A DNA stretch of 38,336 bases from Ruoffia halotolerans (GCF_014049385.1 NZ_JACAOA010000022.1:1-38336); one strand, 5' to 3'; positions 8,039-17,819 are shown, counted from the stretch's first letter. Notes: generated by a model not told the origin, from the letters alone. Numbers and translations: made by a program.

Positions 8039-8422
8039 ATGATGAAAATTATATATATGTCTATCATAGGGAATACACGGCGTTTTGTTGAAAAGTTAGA
8101 AATGGACTCTTTAGAGTTGTCTGAAGTAAATGCATTTACTGAAATACACGAAAACTTTATTATGATCGCACCAACATATGCAATTGAAATGACTGATATT
8201 TTGAATGATTTCCTAGAGACTGACGATAATTTATCCTATTGTCAGGGCGTCATCGGCGCAGGAAACCGAAATTTTAATGAGCTTTACTGCTTTACAGCAG
8301 AAGATATTGCACTCGATTATGATGTTCCATTATTGTATCGCTTTGAGTTTCAAGGCTCGGATAATGATGTAAAAAAAGTGAAGGAGATTGTGACTGAAAT
8401 TGAAAACACCAATTATGTCTAA
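8039..8422 (+). CDS. nrdI: Flavodoxin-like NrdI, class Ib RNR activase
   Basis: A flavodoxin-fold protein of about 127 residues that supplies the oxidant for assembling the dimanganese-tyrosyl cofactor of NrdF. The N-terminal IIYMSIIGNTRRF is the FMN phosphate loop; IMIAPTY and GAGNRNF are the other flavin loops. I chose the ATG at 8039 (or the adjacent one at 8042) because AAGAGG lies 8-11 bases upstream; an earlier ATG at 8006 has no ribosome site and would add a non-conserved extension. It overlaps the start of nrdE. No nrdH glutaredoxin gene is next to it, unlike many nrdHIEF operons. Confidence 0.9.
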   Translation: MMKIIYMSIIGNTRRFVEKLEMDSLELSEVNAFTEIHENFIMIAPTYAIEMTDILNDFLETDDNLSYCQGVIGAGNRNFNELYCFTAEDIALDYDVPLLYRFEFQGSDNDVKKVKEIVTEIENTNYV

Positions 8423-10577
8423 AGCACCCAATGAAATTACATATTTCAAATTAAATAACGAATTAAATATTCCAGTAGATAATAAAATCCCATTAGAGAA
8501 AGATAAAGAGGCGGTGCGTGCATTCTTCCTAGAGCATGTGAACCCTAATACTGTGTTTTTCTATACATTAGATGAAAAATTAGATTATTTAATTGAACAT
8601 GACTACTTAGAAGTAAGTTTCTTAAATAAGTATGACCGTGAATTCATTAAGAAATTAATGCAAACAACTTATGAGAAGAAATTCCGTTTCAAATCATTTA
8701 TGGGCGCACATAAGTTTTATAACCAGTACGCTTTAAAGACGAATGATGGGGAAAGATACTTAGAACGTTTCGAAGATCGTATTGTGTTTAATGCCTTATT
8801 CTTAGCGGACGGGGACGAAGTTCTTGCAATAAATTTACGTGATGAATTAATCGCTCAACGCTTCCAACCTGCAACACCAACATTTTTAAATGCTGGACGT
8901 AAACGTCGTGGTGAGATGGTATCTTGTTTCTTAATTGAGATTAGTGATGATATGAACTCAATCGGACGTAGCATCAACTCTGCCTTACAATTAAGTAAGC
9001 GTGGTGGAGGCGTAGGTCTAAACTTATCAAACTTACGTGAAGAAGGCGCACCGATTAAGAAAATCGAAAACGCGGCTTCAGGTGTTGTACCAGTTATGAA
9101 GTTATTTGAAGATTCATTCAGCTACGCCAACCAATTAGGACAAAGAAATGGTGCTGGAGCGGTTTATTTATCAATCTTCCATCCAGACATTGTCCGCTTC
9201 TTATCAACTAAGAAAGAAAATGCGGATGAGAAAATCCGTGTGAAAACTTTATCGCTTGGAGTAACGGTTCCGGATAAATTTTATGAATTAGTTGCAGAAG
9301 ATGCTGATATGTTCTTATTCAGTCCTTATGATGTTGAACGTGTTTATGGCGAGCCTTTTGCTTATGTGGATATTACGGAAGAGTATGAGAACATGGTTCA
9401 AAATAAAGAAATCCGTAAATACAAAGTCAAAGCACGTGAATTAGAGAACGAAATAAGTAAATTACAACAAGAATCGGGCTATCCATATATTATTAATATT
9501 GATACAGCCAATGATGCGAACCCAATTGATGGGCGCATTGTAATGTCTAACTTATGTTCAGAAATTTTACAAATTCAACAACCATCAATTATTAATGATG
9601 ACCAAACCTTTGAAGATGAAGGAATTGATATTAGTTGTAACTTAGGTTCTACAAATATTGTGAATATGGTCGATTCACCTGACTTTGCTAAATCAGTTGA
9701 TACCGCTGTCCGTGGTTTAACATTCGTTACAGATCATACGAGTATCGATGCCGTACCAAGTGTGCGTAGAGGGAACGAATTAAACCATACGATTGGTTTA
9801 GGAGGCATGGGACTTCATACGTTATTCGCGATTAATCAAATCTATTACGGGTCTGATGAATCATTAGAGTTAACAGAAGCTTATTTCTACGCACTAAATT
9901 ACTGGTCATTAGTATCAAGTAATCAAATTGCACGCGAACGTGGTGAAACTTTCCATAATTTTGAAAATTCTGATTATGCTAATGGTTCATACTTTGATCG
10001 TTATATTGAAGAACCTTTTGTTATTGAAGATGAAAAAGTAAAAGAAATCATGAAAAATGTACCACTTCCAACTGCAGAAGATTGGGAAGCGTTAAGAGAT
10101 AAGGTTCAAAAAGATGGACTATATCATGCTTACCGTCATGCGATTGCACCAACTGGAAGTATCTCATATGTAAACGAGACAAGCGCGAGCTTACACCCAA
10201 TTACACGTCTAATTGAAGAGCGTCAAGAGAAGAAAACGGGTAAAACATATTACCCAGCGCCTCAATTATCAAATGATACAATTGACTACTATGAGTCAGC
10301 TTACGACATTGATATGCGTAAAGTTATCGATGTGTATGCAGCGGCTCAAAGACATATTGATCAAGGAATGTCTCTAACATTATTTATGCGTTCAGAGTTA
10401 CCAGAAGGATTATATCCTTGGAAACGTCCTGGCGTGAGAAAAATGAATACGAGAGATTTAAATATCCTACGTAACTATGCTTGGAACCAAGGCATTAAAT
10501 CAATTTACTACGTTCGTACATTTACGGATGATGGCGATGAAATTGGAAGTAATTATTGTGAGAGCTGTTCAATTTAA
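8415..10577 (+). CDS. nrdE: Class Ib ribonucleotide reductase, alpha subunit
   Basis: A 720-residue catalytic subunit that reduces ribonucleoside diphosphates to deoxy forms. It lacks an N-terminal ATP-cone, as usual for NrdE. Visible active-site parts are Cys171 in VSCFLI, the N-L-C-S-E loop (Asn379, Cys381, Glu383) and the C-terminal redox pair CESC four residues before the end. I start at ATG 8415 because the family begins with the NEITYFKLNNE region right after it. A TTG at 8400 lies 13 bases behind AAGGAG and is an alternative. The start overlaps nrdI, implying translational coupling. Confidence 0.96.
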   Translation: MSKAPNEITYFKLNNELNIPVDNKIPLEKDKEAVRAFFLEHVNPNTVFFYTLDEKLDYLIEHDYLEVSFLNKYDREFIKKLMQTTYEKKFRFKSFMGAHKFYNQYALKTNDGERYLERFEDRIVFNALFLADGDEVLAINLRDELIAQRFQPATPTFLNAGRKRRGEMVSCFLIEISDDMNSIGRSINSALQLSKRGGGVGLNLSNLREEGAPIKKIENAASGVVPVMKLFEDSFSYANQLGQRNGAGAVYLSIFHPDIVRFLSTKKENADEKIRVKTLSLGVTVPDKFYELVAEDADMFLFSPYDVERVYGEPFAYVDITEEYENMVQNKEIRKYKVKARELENEISKLQQESGYPYIINIDTANDANPIDGRIVMSNLCSEILQIQQPSIINDDQTFEDEGIDISCNLGSTNIVNMVDSPDFAKSVDTAVRGLTFVTDHTSIDAVPSVRRGNELNHTIGLGGMGLHTLFAINQIYYGSDESLELTEAYFYALNYWSLVSSNQIARERGETFHNFENSDYANGSYFDRYIEEPFVIEDEKVKEIMKNVPLPTAEDWEALRDKVQKDGLYHAYRHAIAPTGSISYVNETSASLHPITRLIEERQEKKTGKTYYPAPQLSNDTIDYYESAYDIDMRKVIDVYAAAQRHIDQGMSLTLFMRSELPEGLYPWKRPGVRKMNTRDLNILRNYAWNQGIKSIYYVRTFTDDGDEIGSNYCESCSI

Positions 10578-10603
10578 TAAGTTTTATAAAGGAGAATAAA
10601 TGC

Positions 10604-11665
10604 ATGGTAGAACCAAATTACATAGCGATAAATTGGAATGATATCGAAGATACCGTTGATAAATTGACTTGGGAAAAGCTGACTGAGCAATTTTGGTTAG
10701 ATACACGTATTCCAGTATCGAATGATTTAGATGATTGGCGTCGTCTTTCAAAAGCAGAACAAGATATGTTAGGGAAAGTCTTTGGTGGCTTAACACTTTT
10801 AGATACACTGCAATCTGAAGAAGGGGCTGTTGTCTTATTAGATGACGCAAGAACACCACATGAAAAATCTGTTTTAAGTAATATCCACTTTATGGAAGCA
10901 GTACATGCTAAATCGTATTCAACGATTTTTATTACATTGAATACAAACTCAGAAATTGACTCAATCTTTGATTGGACGAATACGAACGAATTAATCCAAT
11001 TCAAATCGGATAAAATTAATGATGCGTACCAAAATGGTACACCGCTACAAAAGAAAGCGGCGAGTGTCCTACTTGAATCATTCTTATTCTATTCGGGTTT
11101 CTACGCACCATTATGGTATTTAGGAAACAACAAAATACCTAACGTAGCTGAAATCATTAAACTTATCTTACGTGATGAATCTGTTCACGGAACTTATATT
11201 GGTTATAAATTCCAATTAGGCTACAATGAGTTAGGCGAAGCAGAACAAGAAGAATTAAAAAACTGGGTCTTTAACTTACTATTTGAATTATACTCAAATG
11301 AAGAAAAATACACGTCTCATTTATATGATGAATTAGGTTGGACAGAAGACGTGAACACATTTGTTCGCTACAATGCGAATAAAGCTTTACAAAATATGGG
11401 CTTCGAACCTTTATTCCCTGATACAGCTGAAGATGTGAATCCAATTGTTATGAATGGTATCTCAACAGGAACAAGTAACCATGACTTCTTCTCACAAGTT
11501 GGAAATGGTTACCTACTTGGAGAAGTTCAAGCTATGGAAGATAATGACTACAAGCAATGGGCAATTAATGACCGTCGCAAACAACGTATGCAATACCGTC
11601 AAGAGAAGAAACGTCGCCGTGAAGAAGCGAAAAATGCTCAAGCGTCAGCAAAATCAACAAATTAA
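10604..11665 (+). CDS. nrdF: Class Ib ribonucleotide reductase, beta subunit
   Basis: A 353-residue ferritin-like radical subunit. All metal ligands are in place and match the E. coli NrdF numbering: Asp67, Glu98, His101, Glu158, Glu192 and His195, with the radical tyrosine at Tyr105. It partners with NrdE and is activated by NrdI. The C-terminal tail is lysine/arginine-rich (RRKQRMQYRQEKKRRREE), longer and more basic than the part needed to dock on NrdE. ATG at 10604, preceded by AAAGGAG. Last gene of the operon. Confidence 0.96.
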   Translation: MVEPNYIAINWNDIEDTVDKLTWEKLTEQFWLDTRIPVSNDLDDWRRLSKAEQDMLGKVFGGLTLLDTLQSEEGAVVLLDDARTPHEKSVLSNIHFMEAVHAKSYSTIFITLNTNSEIDSIFDWTNTNELIQFKSDKINDAYQNGTPLQKKAASVLLESFLFYSGFYAPLWYLGNNKIPNVAEIIKLILRDESVHGTYIGYKFQLGYNELGEAEQEELKNWVFNLLFELYSNEEKYTSHLYDELGWTEDVNTFVRYNANKALQNMGFEPLFPDTAEDVNPIVMNGISTGTSNHDFFSQVGNGYLLGEVQAMEDNDYKQWAINDRRKQRMQYRQEKKRRREEAKNAQASAKSTN

Positions 11666-11674
11666 TTTTATAAT

Positions 11675-11716
11675 CTCAATGAGGTTTCACAATAGTGACG
11701 CTTCATTGGGTTTTTT
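11675..11716 (+). terminator. Terminator of the nrdIEF operon
   Basis: A 10-bp stem (CTCAATGAGG with CTTCATTGGG, including G-U pairs) around a 16-base loop, followed by six T. Confidence 0.8.
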
Positions 11717-11798
11717 GTTCTAAAAGCTAGTCAACCTGTAATTAGTGGTGTTAGGCATGAAAACCCTTTATAATGGAGTATAAGAAAGGTGTGATCGC

Positions 11799-12740
11799 GT
11801 GAAAAAATGGAAATGGGGAATATTGTTTCTAACTGTATTTTTACTATATGCATGTGAATCTCAAGAACAGTCAACTACTACGTATCCTGATGCCAACTAC
11901 ACGACCGAAATGGCCCAAGAAACAGACGAAAATGTCAGCCGCCAACAAATAAATGAAGATCGAGAAATTATCTACACAGCCAATGTGATTTATCAAACCA
12001 TTCGTTATGATGAAGCGAAGCAAAGTATTGAAGAAATCATTGAAGCTAATGATGCTTATATTCAATACCAAGATGAGTCTAGGAATCAATACAGTTATGC
12101 AGAAAGTTCTCAGTCGCTCACGTCATTAAGTTTGACGATCAGGGTTCCTCGAGACAATTATGAAGAGACGCTCACACAGTTTGAAAACAATGACCAAGCC
12201 CAACTTATTCAACTGACACGTGGTTCTCAAGATGTAACTCAACAAGTTCAAGATATTGAACTTCGTATCGAAGCGATCGATTCTAGAATTGACCGACTGA
12301 ATGAACTTAATGATCAAGCAGAGTCCGTTACGGATTTAATTGAAATCCAAGGCGCTTTAGAAGAAGCAATTGCGAGTCGAGATAGTTTATTAGCAGAACA
12401 AACTTCTGTCTCCACAGAAGTTGAAAATGCAACGATTCACTTGAATTTACAAGAAGTTGTTGAGTTATCTGATGGAAGTGAAAGTCAATTGACTTTCTGG
12501 GATAAAATAATTGCAGCTTTTAACGATACTTGGGAAAATTCAATTGAAGCTTTTCAATGGGGGATACTTACATTGATTTTCTTAATCCCTTATATCATGG
12601 TAGTTTTTATCATTATATTAATTGTTCGCTATATTTTAAGGCCGTTGTTTAAAAAACTTAAAAGTGTCCTGCCAAAGAGGAAAGAGAAAGCGATAAGTGA
12701 GACGAATAGAGAAAAAAACAACTTTAATACAAAAGATTGA
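11799..12740 (+). CDS. DUF4349-type membrane-anchored lipoprotein
   Basis: 313 residues. An N-terminal lipoprotein signal (KKWKWGILFLTVFLLYAC) has the lipobox cysteine at about residue 19. The outer part contains a DUF4349-like domain (VIYQTIRYDEAKQSIEEIIE, SLTIRVPRDNYEETL) with a central coiled coil (QQVQDIELRIEAIDSRIDRL). A C-terminal transmembrane helix (about 253-278) is followed by a basic cytoplasmic tail. The role of this family is not established; a cell-envelope function is inferred from topology. GTG at 11799 with AAAGGTG upstream. TATAAT at about 11769 is a likely -10. Confidence 0.75.
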   Translation: MKKWKWGILFLTVFLLYACESQEQSTTTYPDANYTTEMAQETDENVSRQQINEDREIIYTANVIYQTIRYDEAKQSIEEIIEANDAYIQYQDESRNQYSYAESSQSLTSLSLTIRVPRDNYEETLTQFENNDQAQLIQLTRGSQDVTQQVQDIELRIEAIDSRIDRLNELNDQAESVTDLIEIQGALEEAIASRDSLLAEQTSVSTEVENATIHLNLQEVVELSDGSESQLTFWDKIIAAFNDTWENSIEAFQWGILTLIFLIPYIMVVFIIILIVRYILRPLFKKLKSVLPKRKEKAISETNREKNNFNTKD

Positions 12741-12828
12741 GTAAAACAGTTTCAAAAACTGTAAAAAACATGTAATATTAAATAGTAAGCGTTTATTATA
12801 AAGTTAAATTATGGGAGGAATATCTAGA

Positions 12829-13809
12829 ATGGATATGTTTAAATCGTTATCACAGAAGATCGAAGGAAAAAATGTTAAAATTGTTTACCCTGAAGCTACT
12901 GATCCACGCGTTTTAGGAGCAGCTGTTCGTCTACATTCAGATAAATTAGTAGAACCAATTTTATTAGGAAATCCTGCTGAAGTTGAAGCAATTGCTACAG
13001 AACGTAACTGGAACATTGGTGATTTAACAATCATCGACCCTAACAACTATGACGAATTCGATGCAATGATCGCATCTTTCGTAGAACGTCGTAAAGGTAA
13101 AAACACTGAAGAGCAAGCACGTGAAATGTTACGTGACAATGCTTACTTCGGAACAATGTTAGTTTACATGGACTTAGCAGATGGATTAGTGTGTGGAGCT
13201 CAATACTCAACAGGTGATACTGTTCGTCCAGCACTACAAATCATCAAAACTCGCCCAGGAGTTAAATTAACAAGTGGTGCGTTTGTTATGGTTCCACCTA
13301 ACAATGACGGTGAACGTTTAATCTTTGCTGACTGTGCGATTAACATTAACCCAGATGCACAATCATTAGCTGAAATTGCTGTAGAAAGTGCACAAACAGC
13401 TAAAATGTTCGATATTGATCCTAAAGTTGGTTTATTAAGTTTCTCAACTAAAGGTTCTGCAGCTTCACCAGAAGTTGACAAAGTCGCTGAAGCTACTCGT
13501 ATCGCGAAAGAATTGGCTACTGACTTAGCTATCGATGGAGAATTACAATTTGACGCAGCTTACGTTGAGTCAGTTGCTGACAAAAAAGCACCTGAATCAG
13601 AAGTTGCTGGTAAAGTGAACGTATTCGTATTCCCAGAAATCCAATCAGGTAACATTGGTTACAAGATGGCTCAACGTTTAGGTAACTACCAAGCAGTTGG
13701 TCCAATCTTACAAGGTTTAAACAAACCTGTTTCTGATTTATCTCGTGGATGTGTCGAAGAAGATGTTTATAAAGTTTCAATTATAACTGCTAACCAAGCA
13801 ATCATGTAA
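12829..13809 (+). CDS. pta: Phosphate acetyltransferase
   Basis: A 326-residue enzyme interconverting acetyl-CoA and acetyl phosphate, the step before ATP formation by acetate kinase in fermentation. It is the short, Gram-positive type without the N-terminal regulatory domain. Conserved blocks include VYPEATDPRVLGAA, GLVCGAQYSTGDTVRPALQI, the FVFPEIQSGNIGYKM signature and PILQGLNKPVSDLSRG. The ATG at 12829 is chosen because GGGAGG lies about 10 bases before it. Codon use is strongly biased, as for a highly expressed gene. AGTAAGCGTTTATT at 12784-12797 resembles a CcpA cre site only loosely. Confidence 0.96.
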   Translation: MDMFKSLSQKIEGKNVKIVYPEATDPRVLGAAVRLHSDKLVEPILLGNPAEVEAIATERNWNIGDLTIIDPNNYDEFDAMIASFVERRKGKNTEEQAREMLRDNAYFGTMLVYMDLADGLVCGAQYSTGDTVRPALQIIKTRPGVKLTSGAFVMVPPNNDGERLIFADCAININPDAQSLAEIAVESAQTAKMFDIDPKVGLLSFSTKGSAASPEVDKVAEATRIAKELATDLAIDGELQFDAAYVESVADKKAPESEVAGKVNVFVFPEIQSGNIGYKMAQRLGNYQAVGPILQGLNKPVSDLSRGCVEEDVYKVSIITANQAIM

Positions 13810-13836
13810 TTGAGTCTTTTCACTCATAAATAAGCG

Positions 13837-13879
13837 AGAGCTAGAAATACTACCAAAGGTAGTATTTCTAGCTCTTTTT
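13837..13879 (+). terminator. Strong terminator behind pta
   Basis: A perfect 18-bp stem (13837-13854 with 13858-13875) around a 3-base AAA loop, ending in a T-run. Confidence 0.93.
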
Positions 13880-13929
13880 GTTGTGTGGAAGGAGAGTATT
13901 GCAAATTGAAAGAAGAGTAGAGCTTATTT

Positions 13930-14110
13930 CAGGGAGAGCGACTCGATGACCCTAGTGGAACGGCTTCAGCTAATCATCTAGCGTTGCTAGCTGATTGAGC
14001 TTCCGTCTCGTTGTGCTACTAAATCCTTACGTCGCTACCGCTCCTACGGCTTCATGTATGCCCAATCGTCCTGGTACTACGGTACCTCACCATTCTCCCT
14101 TCAATAAGCA
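13930..14110. repeat. Structured non-coding block of unknown type
   Basis: A stretch of higher GC than its surroundings with no open frame. It contains a long hairpin at 13968-14001 (AGCTAATCA / TGATTgAGCT arms around CTAGC-GTT-GCTAG), the direct repeat ACGGCTTCA (near 13960 and 14046) and a small GGTAC/GTACC hairpin near 14083. Flanking arms (AGAGCGAC near 13936; GTCGCTACCGCTC near 14031) are partly complementary. It could be a dispersed intergenic repeat or a structured RNA. The rest of 13880-14255 shows nothing I can name, although TACTACGGT recurs at about 14207. Confidence 0.45.
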
Positions 14111-14255
14111 ACGATAGCTGTGTATTAAACAGAGTTTTCTATATTTATGTGGTTATGGTGCCGAACTTAGATTTTTTATAATTCCTTGTCGTTCGTGTTA
14201 TTCCTACTACGGTCAGTGATTTAAGGGGTATTCGGATTTTATGGTGGAAAAGGGC

Positions 14256-15587
14256 TTATAAATCACCCTTCTCCAAATTCTTAATAAGTGTGGAAAAATC
14301 GACACCAAAGTTGTCTGTAATGTTATGATCATTCACTTCATACCAATTGAAATTATCGTGTAACATAGCTTTATTGAAAGCACTTGAATTAAATCGTGGC
14401 TTACGCTTTTTATGGAGCTTCTCATAGAAAAGGATTTTGGCTCGTAAGGCATCAAACGAGTAACCTCTACCCATTCGCTCTACCTGCCTAATAATGCTGT
14501 TAATTGACTCCGTATAAGCGTTAGTGAGCCTTTTATCAAAGTAGTTGAATATTTCGACATGCCAGTTGTCTACGGCTCTCACGAGGTCTTTATATGCATC
14601 TTTAGAGTTACTGGACATACAACGGTGTCTCCATTGACTATAACGAAGACGACCTTCATCTGAATCAGGAGTATCCCATATCCAGTAAAACTCTTCTTTG
14701 AGTTCATAGGCTTCTTTTAAGGCAGGAAGATTACCTAACCAAGTCTCTAAGAGGAATGATTCACGTTCATTTAGATCGTGTTTACGCTTTAGAAGGATAA
14801 ACCTTTCACGCATAAGGGTACGTCTTTCTTTTTGGCTCATATGAGCTTTCAAAGACTTTCTGACGTTATCTAAGGCTTGATTAGCCATTCTAACTACATG
14901 AAACTTATCTACGACCACTTTAGCGTGTGGAAGGATAGTGTTCACTGCGTCTTTGTAGGGCTTCCACATATCCATTGTGACGTACTCAATATAAGTCCTG
15001 TCACTAATTTCTGAAAGACGTTGGATGACTGTTTCCTTGTTACGGTTAGGCTTGATGTCATAAATAGTCCTGCGTTCAATATTAGTCAATACAAGCCGAG
15101 GTCTTCGGATAATATGTATCTCGTCTATCCCAAGCCACTTAGGAGTTTCAAACTGGTATTCACGTTCTTTGAGTGCCACATAGTCCTTAAAAACATTCCT
15201 AATAGTTTTCTCGTCAACGCCAACGCTTTCTGCGACTTCTACAAAGGTCTTAGACATGGATTGCTCTTGAATAGACTTTAAAAGCCTTTTGGTCATACTA
15301 CGCTTTTCATCTACAGATACTAGGCGTTCCCAGAAGGTAGATCCGCATTCACGACACTTGTATCGTCTACGGTTCAATTGTAAGCCCACTCGCTTTAAAC
15401 GAATGGGCAAATCCATAATTAGTTGATTTCTTGAACTGTGTTTGTACAACTTGTCAAAACCACATTCAGGACAACGTTCAGGTGGTCCGACTGCTTCAAC
15501 TTTAAACATCATATCGGTTTCATTTTCTTGTGGTGATTCTATTGTTTTAATGTCTGGTAGGGATAATAAGTCTGACATATTGTTCAT
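14256..15587 (-). CDS. ISL3-family transposase
   Basis: A 443-residue DDE transposase with the ISL3 layout. An N-terminal zinc-binding region (RCPECGFDKLYKHSS, then YKCRECGSTFWER) comes first, then a helix-turn-helix (SKTFVEVAESVGVDEKTIRN), then the catalytic core with WLGIDEIH, TMDMWKPYKDAV and AYTESINSIIRQVER. The length is normal and the frame is intact. I could not find convincing terminal inverted repeats in the 150-200 bp on either side, so the element's limits are unknown. It lies directly downstream of the mer operon and may have helped bring it in. Confidence 0.93.
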   Translation of the reverse strand: MNNMSDLLSLPDIKTIESPQENETDMMFKVEAVGPPERCPECGFDKLYKHSSRNQLIMDLPIRLKRVGLQLNRRRYKCRECGSTFWERLVSVDEKRSMTKRLLKSIQEQSMSKTFVEVAESVGVDEKTIRNVFKDYVALKEREYQFETPKWLGIDEIHIIRRPRLVLTNIERRTIYDIKPNRNKETVIQRLSEISDRTYIEYVTMDMWKPYKDAVNTILPHAKVVVDKFHVVRMANQALDNVRKSLKAHMSQKERRTLMRERFILLKRKHDLNERESFLLETWLGNLPALKEAYELKEEFYWIWDTPDSDEGRLRYSQWRHRCMSSNSKDAYKDLVRAVDNWHVEIFNYFDKRLTNAYTESINSIIRQVERMGRGYSFDALRAKILFYEKLHKKRKPRFNSSAFNKAMLHDNFNWYEVNDHNITDNFGVDFSTLIKNLEKGDL

Positions 15588-15819
15588 CCTTTATTACTCT
15601 GCGGTGTTAAGGTATCAAATATAGATTTGATGTCGAAATCATCAGTGTTAAATTATTTTTGTGACCACAAATGCACTTAGAAAATCCCTTAAAGCATTTA
15701 TATAATGGGTGATCGCAAAATAGTGTATGAAATCCTTTTGTAGACTTTGCTAAACTACTGCACACTTTAGTACAGTATTAGCTGGTTCACTTGAATAGGG
15801 AATTGTAAAAAAAGTTCCC
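15588..15819. other. Gap between the ISL3 transposase and merA
   Basis: No open frame, RNA gene or clear repeat seen. A hairpin AGGGAA/TTCCCT (15797-15820) abuts the merA stop codon; its T-run lies in the loop rather than behind the stem, so it is a poor intrinsic terminator for mer transcripts. Confidence 0.35.
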
Positions 15820-17460
15820 TTAGACTGCACAACAAGATAATTTTGATACATCTTTATCAAATGTAAGTGCAGCTAATTTTAATCCTTCTGCCATTGTTAA
15901 ATATGGTGCAAGGCTGTCTTTTAAATCCTCGACTGTTAATCCAAACTTAACGGCTAATGTCGCCGCATATATCACATCTCCTGCATTTTCAGATACGATA
16001 TGAACCCCTAGTAATTTTGAAGTTTTTGCATCGGCAACAAGCTTAAAAACGCCTGTTGTTTCACGATTTACTATTGCTCTTGGAACTGCATCTAAAGGCA
16101 ATACAGATTTTTTTACTTCATAGCCTTTTTCTTTTGCTTGTTCTTCTGTTAAACCAACCGTTGCAATCGAAGGATTTGTAAAAATTACGCCAGGAACAAC
16201 GGATAAATCTAATTTTTTATTTAATCCGCCAATCGCATTATCGGCAACAATTCCACCTTCATAGGCTGCTACATAAACGAATTGAGGTCCTAATGTTACA
16301 TCGCCTGCAGCATAAATCTTTTCATTACTTGTCCTAGCGTAGTCATTTATCAGGATTTCTTTTCGTTTTCCAACTTCAACCCCTGCGGCACTTAATTTCA
16401 AAGCATCTGTATTTGGTTTTCTTCCTGTTGCAACAAGTAACTGCTCTGATTCCACCACTTTTTTCTTACCATCTACTGTTACATGAACCTTTTTGATTTG
16501 CCCCTCTTGTTCTACACGCTCAAAAGTTGCCCCTTTTACAAGGTTAATACCTTGTTCAATTAACGCTTTTTCTACGGCTTCTGAAATTTCTTGATCATAT
16601 TCTTTTAAAAGTCGCTCACTTCTTTGCATAAGCGTGACTTCTGAACCTAAATTATGAAACAATTGCCCAAGTTCCATTCCGATATATCCTGAACCAATAA
16701 CCGTTAATCGTTTTGGTACCGTTTTTAATTCAAGTAATGTTGTACTTGTTAGATAATCCACTTTTTCAAGTCCTGAAATCGGCGGTAAGGAAGGAGAAAC
16801 GCCCGTTGCAATTAAGAAACGCTTTGCAGAAAGTTTCTTCCCGTTAACTTCAACTGTATTTTCATCAACAAATATTGCTTCACCTTCAATTAACTCAAAG
16901 CCATATTCATCAATTAAATTGACATATTTTTGATTCTGAAGTTCGCTTACTAACTCATCTTTATGCTTTACTAAAGGAGCTAATTCCACTTTTCCAGCAG
17001 ATGTTTGTAAACCTATAAATGGGTTGACTTTTGCCAAATGATTGATTTCCCCAGCTCTAAGAAGTGTTTTTGATGGCACACAACCAATATTTACACATGT
17101 TCCCCCAACGGTTCCACGCTCAATCATAGCTACTTTTGCCCCATATTCAACCGATTTAATCGCAGCCGAAAAAGCAGCCCCGCCAGAACCAATGATAAGT
17201 AAGTCATAGTCTCCCTCATCACCTAAAACTATTTTTTCTTCAGATTGTACTTCTTCTATTTCTCCAGGCTGGTATTCTGCTTCAACAATTGCCTTTTTTG
17301 CACTTTCCACCCCAATATCATCGGGTAATTCAAATACTGCTTCACCACGACGAAAACTAGCTTCAATGTTCTTAGCTCCCACATTTTCAAGTGCTACGGC
17401 TACATGTTCTTCACAACCTGTACAAGTCATTCCTTGAATATTTATCTTAAATTTATTCAT
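15820..17460 (-). CDS. merA: Mercuric reductase
   Basis: A 546-residue flavoprotein reducing Hg(II) to volatile Hg(0) with NADPH in the cytosol. It has one N-terminal heavy-metal domain (MTCTGC, Cys13 and Cys16), the FAD dinucleotide motif [10 protein letters not shown], the redox-active pair in [12 protein letters not shown] (Cys122, Cys127), the NADPH motif [19 protein letters not shown], and the C-terminal Hg-binding pair Cys543-Cys544 (SCCAV). The frame is intact with no UGA. ATG at 17460 is preceded by AGGAGG. It is the last gene of the operon, 32 bases after merP. Confidence 0.97.
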   Translation of the reverse strand: MNKFKINIQGMTCTGCEEHVAVALENVGAKNIEASFRRGEAVFELPDDIGVESAKKAIVEAEYQPGEIEEVQSEEKIVLGDEGDYDLLIIGSGGAAFSAAIKSVEYGAKVAMIERGTVGGTCVNIGCVPSKTLLRAGEINHLAKVNPFIGLQTSAGKVELAPLVKHKDELVSELQNQKYVNLIDEYGFELIEGEAIFVDENTVEVNGKKLSAKRFLIATGVSPSLPPISGLEKVDYLTSTTLLELKTVPKRLTVIGSGYIGMELGQLFHNLGSEVTLMQRSERLLKEYDQEISEAVEKALIEQGINLVKGATFERVEQEGQIKKVHVTVDGKKKVVESEQLLVATGRKPNTDALKLSAAGVEVGKRKEILINDYARTSNEKIYAAGDVTLGPQFVYVAAYEGGIVADNAIGGLNKKLDLSVVPGVIFTNPSIATVGLTEEQAKEKGYEVKKSVLPLDAVPRAIVNRETTGVFKLVADAKTSKLLGVHIVSENAGDVIYAATLAVKFGLTVEDLKDSLAPYLTMAEGLKLAALTFDKDVSKLSCCAV

Positions 17461-17492
17461 TACCTCAACCTCCTGTTTTATCTTAAATTTTC

Positions 17493-17816
17493 CTATTTCC
17501 TTATTTTATACCCTAAATCAGTAATTATTTCTTCAATTTCTTCTAAACTAGTTTTCGATTTATCAAATGTAAGTTGGGTTTCTCCTGATCCTTCAACTTC
17601 TATATCTTGAATACCCTCTAAATTAGAAACGGCGGAACTCACCGTAAAAGCGCAAGATACTCAAGTAAAACCATCTATTTTAAACGAAACAGATTCTAAG
17701 TTTTCTGATGGAACCTCACTTGTTTTTGAACCTTCTTCAACTGCTTTTTGACTACACCCAGAAAGGACAACAACCAATCCAAATATAATGAATAGATATA
17801 TTAAATATTTCATCAT
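17493..17816 (-). CDS. merP: MerP-like lipoprotein with in-frame UGA (probable Sec)
   Basis: The frame from ATG 17816 (or the next codon, 17813) to TAG 17493 is 107 codons with a single internal stop, UGA at 17663-17661 (codon 52). Residues 1-20 are a lipoprotein signal ending LSGC (Cys21). After a Ser/Glu linker comes one heavy-metal domain: the motif reads DGFT-UGA-VSC, where the family has GxTCxxC, so UGA replaces the first metal-binding cysteine. The domain continues normally ([20 protein letters not shown], then [12 protein letters not shown]). A stem-loop starts 15 nt after the UGA. Selenocysteine insertion is the best reading; otherwise the product would end before its metal domain. 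It starts 3 bases after merT ends. In the family MerP captures Hg(II) outside the membrane and hands it to MerT. Confidence 0.85.
17629..17645 (-). promoter_or_regulatory. SECIS-like hairpin in merP
   Basis: On the mRNA, stem ACGGUG/CGCCGU (6 bp, one U-G pair) closes a 5-base loop AGUUC. The loop begins 21 nt after the UGA, inside the window of about 16-37 nt used for bacterial SECIS elements, and contains the GU that SelB reads. Confidence 0.65.
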
Positions 17817-17819
17817 GCC

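Noticed and set aside
12784-12797. CcpA cre site upstream of pta
   Set aside because: AGTAAGCGTTTATT matches the cre consensus only loosely and lacks dyad symmetry; mentioned in the pta entry but not called.
14120-15815. Terminal inverted repeats of the ISL3 element
   Set aside because: No pair of repeats starting with the usual GG(C/T)TCTT-type end could be aligned on both sides; only the transposase gene is called.
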